This document shows, in pieces, positions 6,799 to 11,736 of a stretch of 11,736 bases of DNA. Numbering within the stretch: position 1 is the stretch's first letter; each line of letters begins with the position of its first letter. The position numbers and the translations under genes are program-made. Source of the DNA: URNF01 sp045543675 (lineage in GTDB: Bacteria > Bacillota > Clostridia > Oscillospirales > Acutalibacteraceae); the NCBI GenBank assembly GCA_045543675.1, contig JAZPXM010000200.1, positions 1-11,736 of the forward strand, read 5' to 3'. The notes under the pieces were generated by a model. It was not told the origin of the DNA. It searched no databases and saw only the letters and a program-made list of their open reading frames with translations.

Positions 6799-7164
6799 AT
6801 GAAATTCAAAATGGTTCACGAAAACTACAATGTTGCTGACTTGGAAACATCTATGGCGTTTTATGAGAAAGCGCTGGGGCTTACAGAAGTACGCCGCATA
6901 ACCGGTGACGGTTTTACCATTGTATACATAGGTAATGCTGAAACCGATTTTGTGTTGGAACTTACCTGCTTGGACGAACATCCGCAGAAGTACGATCTGG
7001 GCGAGTGCGAATTCCATTTGGCGTTTGAAGCGGACGATTACGACGCGGCATATGCTTTGCATAAGGAAATGGGTTGTATTTGCTTTGAAAATCCTGCAAT
7101 GGGCATTTATTTCATTGAAGATCCTGACGGCTATTGGCTGGAAGTTGTGCCGCCGAAACAGTAA
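6799..7164 (+). CDS. Glyoxalase I-like VOC metalloprotein
   Basis: A 121-residue vicinal-oxygen-chelate protein resembling lactoylglutathione lyase. It has two beta-alpha-beta-beta-beta modules, about 1-56 and 68-119. The four positions that bind metal in glyoxalase I are all present: His7 (MVHENYNV), Glu54 (VLELT), His73 (EFHLAFE) and Glu115 (YWLEVVP). The typical DLETSMAFYEKALGL and FIEDPDGYWLE signatures are also there. Length is slightly below E. coli GloA (135), as in many clostridial versions. Clostridia often lack glutathione, so the thiol cofactor and true substrate are uncertain; methylglyoxal detoxification is the family expectation. GAGG precedes the ATG. It lies 27 nt after the MBL gene, consistent with one transcript. 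Confidence 0.88.
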   Translation: MKFKMVHENYNVADLETSMAFYEKALGLTEVRRITGDGFTIVYIGNAETDFVLELTCLDEHPQKYDLGECEFHLAFEADDYDAAYALHKEMGCICFENPAMGIYFIEDPDGYWLEVVPPKQ

Positions 7165-7200
7165 AAACGAGCAGGACAGTTTTTATAGGGGGATATACTA

Positions 7201-7695
7201 ATGCAAGAAGGCATTACGAGAAGAGAACAAGCGGTGACCGACATAGCGGAGATTACGCGTATTTTGGACACGGCCAAGGTTATCCATATCGGTATGGTAG
7301 ATGACGGCGAGCCGTACGTCGTGCCTATGAATTACGGGTATACTATGCAGGACGGCAGGTTGACTGTGTATCTGCATGGTGCCAATACAGGCAAAAAAAT
7401 CGACATTTTACGCAAAAATCCCAAGGTCTTCTTCGAACTGGTTTGCGATACGGTTTCGTTTGAGGGGAAAATTGCGTGCCAGTACGGTATGGCGTATGCA
7501 TCCATTATGGGTAAAGGTGTTGCTACGCTGGTGGATGATTTGGAAGAGAAAAAATACGGGCTTTCGGTACTGATGAAAACCCAGACGGGTAAGGATTTTG
7601 CGTTTACCGATCGTATGGTGGGCATTGTGCAGATTATCCGCATCGATGTGGAAAAATACACCGCCAAACACCGCCCGATGCCGAAAAAAGGATAA
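7201..7695 (+). CDS. Pyridoxamine 5'-phosphate oxidase-fold flavoprotein (NimA-like)
   Basis: A 164-residue split-barrel protein of the pyridoxamine-phosphate-oxidase-related flavin-binding group, close to NimA/5-nitroimidazole antibiotic resistance-like proteins. Visible marks: ITDxxEI-type helix (VTDIAEITRILDTA), IHIGMVDDGEPYVVPMNYGY (28-47, first barrel strands), VYLHGANTGKKIDILRKNP (56-74, flavin-phosphate region, His59) and YASIMGKGVAT (99-109). Real PNP oxidase activity is unlikely, because its C-terminal substrate-binding motif is absent. A flavin- or heme-linked reductase role is possible. GGGGG lies about nine bases upstream of the ATG. The stop codon is part of the terminator stem. 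It is the last gene of the plus-strand run. 'NimA-like' is a family name only; drug resistance is not implied. Confidence 0.85.
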   Translation: MQEGITRREQAVTDIAEITRILDTAKVIHIGMVDDGEPYVVPMNYGYTMQDGRLTVYLHGANTGKKIDILRKNPKVFFELVCDTVSFEGKIACQYGMAYASIMGKGVATLVDDLEEKKYGLSVLMKTQTGKDFAFTDRMVGIVQIIRIDVEKYTAKHRPMPKKG

Positions 7696-7728
7696 AAAAT
7701 AAGCGATGCAAAGCATCGCTTATTTTTT
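7694..7728. terminator. Bidirectional terminator between convergent genes
   Basis: A perfect 16-bp palindrome, AAAAAATAAGCGATGC (7694-7709) with GCATCGCTTATTTTTT (7713-7728), has an AAA loop. Six T residues end the stem in either direction, so it can stop transcripts of both the flavoprotein gene (plus) and the EamA gene (minus). The stem overlaps the plus-strand TAA (7693-7695) and contains the minus-strand TAA (7720-7722). Confidence 0.92.
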
Positions 7729-8604
7729 ATCCTTCATATCCGATACGGCAATCAAAATACTTGCCGCAATAACCAGAGCAGAGCCGATGGCAGAACGCAC
7801 GCCGATAATCTCGTGAAATGCTACAGCGCCGATAAACACGCCCGTAATGGGTTCTACCGTACTTAATATGGCGGCACGTTCACCACCGATAAGTAGTGTA
7901 CCTTGTTGGAATAGTATTACTGCACCGACATTGATGATCACGGCGAGTAGTAAACATAGCAACCACCCGACAATAGACGTGGGAAAGGTGATACCGCCGC
8001 TTATAAGGAAAACGGGCAATATTGCTACCGAACATATTACCGAAAGGTAAAATGCTAACCGAAATCCTTTAACGCCGTGTAAATTACAGGCGGACAGCAA
8101 TACGACGTATGCGGCGTAGGTGATACCCGACACCAAAGCCAAAAGCGCACCAAACGGGTCAAGCGGAGTGGATGGGTCATAAAATAACCCAATACCTACA
8201 GCGCAAATGACGACCGATATGATACTGCCTATATGTGGCTTCTTTTTCAAAAAAAAGATGCTTGCCAGCACCACGACAGACGGGTAAATGAAATGCAAAA
8301 CGGTGGCAGTCCCCGACGCTAAAAAGTTGTAGGACGTAAACAGGAGAAAAGGGGTAATGCAACAGCCGGTCAAACCGATAGCGGCAATAGGTAACAGCGC
8401 TTTTGTCGGTATGCGAAGCGTGTGGTCTTTCCATAAAGTCAAAGCGCCTAAAACGGGGATAGACAACACGTTGCGCAAAAAGACTACGCTTAGCGAGTTA
8501 ACCCCTTCAGCGTAAATGTTTTTCGTGATAAGCGGCATACAGCCAAATAGAAAAGCACTAACGATAACCAGGCAATATCCTTTGAAAACAGCACTTTTTT
8601 TCAT
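7720..8604 (-). CDS. EamA-family (DMT superfamily) transporter
   Basis: Integral membrane protein of 294 residues with about ten hydrophobic helices arranged as two EamA repeats (about 8-140 and 150-288). The repeats show typical features: FLFGCMPLITK in helix 1, VVFLRNVLSIPVLG in helix 2, SGTATVLHFIYPSVVVLASIFFLKKK at the end of repeat one (97-122 region), and ERAAILSTVEPITGVFIGAVAFHE near the end of repeat two. The family exports or imports metabolites such as amino acids; the substrate cannot be predicted. The start is three bases after the stop of the FtsW/RodA gene, and only a weak AGGTG precedes it, so expression probably depends on translational coupling. There is no signal of transfer. 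Confidence 0.9.
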   Translation of the reverse strand: MKKSAVFKGYCLVIVSAFLFGCMPLITKNIYAEGVNSLSVVFLRNVLSIPVLGALTLWKDHTLRIPTKALLPIAAIGLTGCCITPFLLFTSYNFLASGTATVLHFIYPSVVVLASIFFLKKKPHIGSIISVVICAVGIGLFYDPSTPLDPFGALLALVSGITYAAYVVLLSACNLHGVKGFRLAFYLSVICSVAILPVFLISGGITFPTSIVGWLLCLLLAVIINVGAVILFQQGTLLIGGERAAILSTVEPITGVFIGAVAFHEIIGVRSAIGSALVIAASILIAVSDMKDKK

Positions 8605-8607
8605 ATG

Positions 8608-9750
8608 TCACCTGCGAATAGAATTGGCTTTGATATTACTGTAAAAACTGACACTCAGCACCAAGCCGATGGCAAGATACAACGTGAGCGCCGACGTGCC
8701 GCCTGCGCTGAAAAAGGGGAGCGTGATACCGATAATCGGTAACAAGCGCACGTTCATACCGATGTTGATAATGGATTGGAAACCGATCATTGCCATGGTA
8801 CCAATACACATATATTTGCCCAATGCATCTCTTGCGCGCATGGCACAGCGCCACAATTCGAGCGTGAGTAAAGCAAGCAAAGCGAGCAATAAAAGCGAAC
8901 CGATATACCCGAATTCTTCTGCTGCAACCGTGAAGATAAGGTCGTTGTTACGTGCGAACAGTCCGGGGTTACTGCCGTTTAAGTAACCGACACCAAACAT
9001 TTTGCCCGAACCCATCAAAATAATACCTTGTTCCTGTTGCCAACCGTAGGTTTCGGTATACATTTCGGGTTGCAAAATAGAAAGGATACGTCCTTTTTTA
9101 TCGTCTGTGAGATTCATCCATACAAACGGTACTGCTACCAATACGGTGGTAATAGCGCCTGCAAAATACTGCCATTTCAACCCTGCCGCAAACATTAAAG
9201 CAACAAACATCAAACCAAATACAAGCGCGGTGCCGTCATCGCCTTGTAAAAAGATAAGACCGATAGGGAGCAGAGCGTGTGCGCCTAACAGCAGGATATT
9301 GCGCGGCGCGTTGATATCGTCACCAACCGCCGCCAAATGGCGGGAAAAGGTGATGATAAAAGCAATCTTTAATAACTCGGATGGCTGGAATGTAAGCGTA
9401 AAAGAACCAAGAGACAAAGCAAGCCAAGCGGTATCGTCGGTACCGCTCACGTTTAGTCCCAACGGTGTAAAGGTGAGCAGTACCAGTAAAACTGCCGCTC
9501 CTGCAATAAAGGGCCACGCGCGGCAAATATCATCATAGTCGATTTGTGAAATCAAAATGGCAAATATAAATCCAACGGCTGAAGCACCCGCCTGGGTAAT
9601 AATACCTTTCCAACCGTTGCCTGCAGAAAGGTTTGCGGACAGTACCAGCATACAGCCGTAAAATGAACACAAAAAACACAGTATCAATAGCCGAAAGTTT
9701 GTGTTGCGCAAGGCAAAGCGGAAATTACTGCCGCCTTTCATCAGTTTCAT
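8608..9750 (-). CDS. FtsW/RodA/SpoVE-family SEDS protein, RodA-like
   Basis: SEDS glycosyltransferases polymerise lipid II into glycan strands with a class B PBP. This 380-residue protein has about ten membrane helices and family landmarks: FQPSELLKIAFI (121-132), LQGDDGTALVF (168-178), GSGKMFGVGYLNGSN (247-261), NNDLIFTVAAEEFGYIGSL (268-286) and NIGMNVRLLPIIGITLPFFSAGGTSAL (329-355). The last favours RodA over FtsW. In the large external loop, E. coli RodA has the catalytic Asp in 'DPLGAGYH'. The gap-free alignment here gives PEMYTETYGWQQ with Tyr231 at that position and Glu233 nearby. The start has a strong AAGGAGGTGAGCAG ahead of ATG and a good promoter. No mre or class B PBP gene is near. 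It heads a two-gene unit with the EamA transporter. Confidence 0.9.
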   Translation of the reverse strand: MKLMKGGSNFRFALRNTNFRLLILCFLCSFYGCMLVLSANLSAGNGWKGIITQAGASAVGFIFAILISQIDYDDICRAWPFIAGAAVLLVLLTFTPLGLNVSGTDDTAWLALSLGSFTLTFQPSELLKIAFIITFSRHLAAVGDDINAPRNILLLGAHALLPIGLIFLQGDDGTALVFGLMFVALMFAAGLKWQYFAGAITTVLVAVPFVWMNLTDDKKGRILSILQPEMYTETYGWQQEQGIILMGSGKMFGVGYLNGSNPGLFARNNDLIFTVAAEEFGYIGSLLLLALLALLTLELWRCAMRARDALGKYMCIGTMAMIGFQSIINIGMNVRLLPIIGITLPFFSAGGTSALTLYLAIGLVLSVSFYSNIKANSIRR

Positions 9751-9785
9751 CTGCTCACCTCCTTGTTACGATAGTTTCTTTTAAC

Positions 9786-9814
9786 AGTATATTTCTTTTT
9801 TTCGATTTTTTCAA
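9786..9814 (-). promoter_or_regulatory. Sigma-A promoter for the RodA-like gene
   Basis: On the complement: -35 TTGAAA (9809-9814), a 17-nt A-rich spacer, and -10 TATACT (9786-9791). Each box is 5/6 to consensus. It lies 35 bases upstream of the ATG and drives the RodA-EamA pair. Confidence 0.75.
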
Positions 9815-9823
9815 GATAAACCC

Positions 9824-9852
9824 TTTAATTATATAAAAAAATATGTTATGAT
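9824..9852 (+). promoter_or_regulatory. Extended -10 promoter for tsaE-tsaB-upp
   Basis: -10 TATGAT (9847-9852) with TG in the extended -10 position (TGtTATGAT). A poor -35 TTTAAT (3/6) sits at 17-nt spacing. It is very AT-rich upstream. It diverges from the RodA-like promoter with the -35 boxes about nine bases apart, so the two may compete for polymerase. The predicted start is near 9859, about 26 nt before the tsaE ATG. Confidence 0.55.
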
Positions 9853-9884
9853 ATCTTGTGAATGATGTACAAAGGAGGGGAAAT

Positions 9885-10298
9885 ATGCAAAAACGTTGGG
9901 AAACCCATTCGACAGCGGAAACCGAAGCGGTCGGTGAAGCAATTGCGAAAACGCTGTGCGGCGGTCAAGTGTTGGCGTTGTTTGGCGGTATGGGTATGGG
10001 GAAAACGGCGTTTGTGCGCGGTCTTGCCCGCGGCTTGCAACTGTCTGCGGAAGTTTCCAGCCCCACCTTTGCTTTGGTGCACGATTACGGCGGCAATCCA
10101 CCGCTGGTGCATTTTGATATGTACCGCATCAGCAGTTGGGACGATTTGCTGACCACAGGGTATTACGATTATTTGGATGAGGGTGCTATCCTTGTGATAG
10201 AATGGAGCGAAAACATTGAGGCGGCGTTGCCTGCTGACGCTGTGCGTTTACGCATTTCTGCGCCTGACGAGACCACCCGTATTATTGAGAGGTTTTAA
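9885..10298 (+). CDS. tsaE: tRNA t6A37 biosynthesis ATPase TsaE
   Basis: P-loop ATPase that works with TsaB and TsaD to transfer threonylcarbamoyl onto A37 of ANN-decoding tRNAs. The protein has 137 residues, slightly below typical (about 150). Walker A is LFGGMGMGKTAF (Gly34-Thr41). SSPTFALVHDY (58-68) is the family switch-like segment. HFDMYR (76-81) is the Walker-B-like region, and DEGAILVIEWSEN (98-110) carries the conserved EW. The ATG at 9885 is preferred over an upstream GTG (9858) because AAAGGAGG lies directly before it. tsaB follows after two bases. The tsaD and tsaC genes are not in the window. Confidence 0.95.
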   Translation: MQKRWETHSTAETEAVGEAIAKTLCGGQVLALFGGMGMGKTAFVRGLARGLQLSAEVSSPTFALVHDYGGNPPLVHFDMYRISSWDDLLTTGYYDYLDEGAILVIEWSENIEAALPADAVRLRISAPDETTRIIERF

Positions 10299-10300
10299 CA

Positions 10301-11005
10301 ATGAAAATTTTAGCGATAGATACTTCTGCGGTTACCGCTTCGGCGGCAATTTTGGAAGACGGTGCGCTCATAACCGCCACCGAATTGCGCAGTAAAATGA
10401 CCCATAGTCAAACGATACTGCCGATGGTGGAAGATATGCTGAAAAATGCCGCGCTTTGCTTAAAAGACATCGACGTGGCGGCTGTCAACGTCGGTCCGGG
10501 CTCGTTTACGGGCGTACGTATCGGCGTGGCGGCGGTTAAAGGGCTTTGTTTTGCGGATGCTATTCCGTGCGTAGCGGTGTCTACGTTGGAAAGTATGGCA
10601 TATAACTTTATTGGCCTGCCCCAAAAACAAACGGTGTGCGCCGTTATGGACGCGCGTTGCGGACAGGTGTATACCGCTTTGTTTGAGGTCGGGGAAAGCG
10701 TTGCCCGTTTAACCCCTGACCAAGCGATTTCTATCGAAGAACTGGGAAAAAGCCTGAAAAATTTAGAAAAAGCAGTAATTTTAGTTGGCGATGGCGCAAA
10801 ACTGTGCTATACTACTCTTGGGAATGTTGTTCCCAACCTGCACATAGCGCCTGATCATTTGCGGTATCAGAATGCTGTCGGTGTTGCCGCAGCAGCGTAT
10901 CGCAGTGATAAGCGCTGTGATGCCGCCGCTTTGCAACCCGTGTATCTGCGGTTGCCGCAAGCGGAACGGGAATTAAAAGCCAAACAAGCAGAACAAAAGA
11001 AATAA
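10301..11005 (+). CDS. tsaB: tRNA t6A37 biosynthesis protein TsaB
   Basis: Scaffold of the TsaBD(E) complex; an ASKHA-fold protein that dimerises with TsaD. It has 234 residues, a normal length. MKILAIDTSAVTASAAILEDG is the N-terminal phosphate-loop-like strand pair. HSQTILPMVEDML (36-48) and VNVGPGSFTGVRIG (63-76) are the signature TsaB motifs, and VMDARCGQVYTALF follows in the second half. The C-terminal lobe ends in a charged, Lys/Glu-rich tail (ERELKAKQAEQKK). GAGAGG in the last codons of tsaE serves as ribosome site. In many Firmicutes rimI follows; here upp does. Confidence 0.95.
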   Translation: MKILAIDTSAVTASAAILEDGALITATELRSKMTHSQTILPMVEDMLKNAALCLKDIDVAAVNVGPGSFTGVRIGVAAVKGLCFADAIPCVAVSTLESMAYNFIGLPQKQTVCAVMDARCGQVYTALFEVGESVARLTPDQAISIEELGKSLKNLEKAVILVGDGAKLCYTTLGNVVPNLHIAPDHLRYQNAVGVAAAAYRSDKRCDAAALQPVYLRLPQAERELKAKQAEQKK

Positions 11006-11025
11006 CGATATTGGAGGGTCTCATT

Positions 11026-11655
11026 ATGCAAAAACCGTTTATTGCCGATCATCCCTTGATCCAACACAAAGTATCTATCTTGCGCGACAAACGTACACCG
11101 TCTAATCAGTTCCGCGGTCTTATCCGTGAGATCACCGAACTGTTGGTGTATGAGGCGACCCGCGATCTGCCGTTGTGTGAAGTCGAGGTGGAAACCCCGA
11201 TGGAAACTACGAAAGCGAAGGTGATTGCCGGCAGGAAACTGGCGTTTGTGCCGATTCTGCGCGCGGGTCTCGGCATGGTGGACGGCGCTGTGGAATTGGT
11301 GCCTTCCGCGCGTGTGGGACATATCGGTTTATACCGTGATCACGATACGTTGCAGCCCGTAGAATACTACTGCAAACTTCCCAGCGATATTGAAGAACGC
11401 GATGTGATCGTCGTAGACCCGATGCTTGCCACCGGCGGCTCGGCAATTGATGCGATTTCGCAGATCAAAGAACGGCATCCGCGCAGTATTAAATTTATGT
11501 GCATTATCGCGGCGCCCGAAGGTTTGAAAGCGCTGAATGAAGCACATCCCGACGTACAGATTTACTGCGCCTCTCTTGACCGTTGCCTGAATGAAAACGG
11601 GTATATCTTACCCGGTCTCGGCGACGCAGGTGACCGTATTTTCGGTACAAAATAA
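11026..11655 (+). CDS. upp: Uracil phosphoribosyltransferase
   Basis: Pyrimidine salvage enzyme: uracil + PRPP gives UMP + pyrophosphate. The protein is 209 residues, the same length as Bacillus Upp. The PRPP loop VDPMLATGGSA (130-140) is intact, as are the uracil-binding C-terminal YILPGLGDAGDRIFGTK (193-209), the FVPILRAGLGMVDG segment (74-87) and GLYRDHDT (101-108). ATG 11026 is chosen over a TTG 15 bases earlier because GGAGGG sits nine bases before it. The gap to tsaB is 20 nt, with no promoter or terminator visible between, so it is probably the last gene of the tsaE-tsaB transcript. No PyrR-type or other attenuator is visible upstream. Confidence 0.97.
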   Translation: MQKPFIADHPLIQHKVSILRDKRTPSNQFRGLIREITELLVYEATRDLPLCEVEVETPMETTKAKVIAGRKLAFVPILRAGLGMVDGAVELVPSARVGHIGLYRDHDTLQPVEYYCKLPSDIEERDVIVVDPMLATGGSAIDAISQIKERHPRSIKFMCIIAAPEGLKALNEAHPDVQIYCASLDRCLNENGYILPGLGDAGDRIFGTK

Positions 11656-11662
11656 ATGCAGT

Positions 11663-11696
11663 AAAAATACCCGTTCAAAACTGAACGGGTATTTTT
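11663..11696 (+). terminator. Intrinsic terminator after upp
   Basis: A perfect 15-bp stem, AAAAATACCCGTTCA with TGAACGGGTATTTTT, has an AAAC loop and starts eight bases after the upp stop. It ends in five T residues and is symmetric enough to act in both directions. Confidence 0.9.
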
Positions 11697-11703
11697 CATA
11701 AAA

Positions 11704-11728
11704 CACTTTCTTTTTTAAAAAGAAAGTG
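11704..11728. repeat. AT-rich perfect inverted repeat at window edge
   Basis: CACTTTCTTTTT (11704-11715), a single T, then AAAAAGAAAGTG (11717-11728): a 12-bp perfect inverted repeat with almost no loop. On the complement it is followed by TTTT, so it may be the terminator of a minus-strand gene beyond the window. On the plus strand a TATACT (11730-11735), resembling a -10 box, follows. The role is undetermined because the sequence ends here. Confidence 0.6.
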
Positions 11729-11736
11729 CTATACTG

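Noticed and set aside
6103..7164. A classical glyoxalase II/I pair
   Set aside because: The MBL protein lacks the GloB-type loop and C-terminal substrate domain and looks UlaG-like; only the VOC partner fits glyoxalase I.
10800..11025. A regulatory leader (attenuator or PyrR site) before upp
   Set aside because: Only 20 nt separate tsaB and upp, and no antiterminator/terminator pair is visible.

Overview
The window reads as a chromosomal housekeeping segment of a low-to-mid GC Gram-positive bacterium, most likely class Clostridia (Bacillota, Oscillospiraceae-like). Reasons: strong AGGAGG-type ribosome binding sites, sigma-A type promoters, a cdaA-cdaR pair for c-di-AMP, a DUF1292 (YrzB) protein, a DUF3343 protein next to an EF2568-type cysteine desulfurase, an RlmCD/YefA-like rRNA methyltransferase and U-tract intrinsic terminators. 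No phage, plasmid, transposase, tRNA or CRISPR signal was found. Every stretch longer than about 150 bases is explained by a gene or by the probable 6S RNA.

Layout. (1) 1-215: a structured, non-coding, plus-strand RNA with 6S RNA architecture. Its U-tract runs into the stop codon of a convergent DUF1292 gene (214-507, minus). (2) 508-650: divergent promoters, one with an almost perfect sigma-A consensus for DUF1292 and a weaker one for the plus-strand genes. (3) 651-2026: DUF3343 and cysteine desulfurase, overlapping by one base; a likely sulfur/selenium mobilisation pair. (4) 2012-4331: extended -10 promoter, cdaA (diadenylate cyclase), cdaR (YbbR-repeat regulator, 4-nt ATGA overlap), then a hairpin. 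(5) 4347-7695: a co-directional group: an RlmD/RlmCD-like 23S rRNA m5U methyltransferase with an ASCH domain fused to its C-terminus, an MBL-fold hydrolase, a glyoxalase-I-like VOC protein and a NimA/pyridoxamine-phosphate-oxidase-fold flavoprotein. (6) 7694-7728: a bidirectional terminator that contains both flanking stop codons. (7) 7720-9750 (minus): FtsW/RodA-family protein followed after 3 nt by an EamA/DMT transporter. (8) 9786-9852: a second divergent promoter pair. (9) 9885-11655 (plus): tsaE, tsaB (t6A37 tRNA modification) and upp (uracil salvage), closed by a strong terminator. A further AT-rich inverted repeat lies at the window edge.

Together the genes cover RNA quality and modification (6S, RlmD, TsaE/B), envelope homeostasis (CdaA/CdaR, FtsW/RodA), sulfur/selenium chemistry and small-molecule detoxification. 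I see no clear new multi-gene system. The items most worth a second look are the RlmD-ASCH fusion, the DUF3343-desulfurase pair in a locus without other visible selenium genes, and the RodA-like protein whose expected catalytic Asp position reads Tyr.
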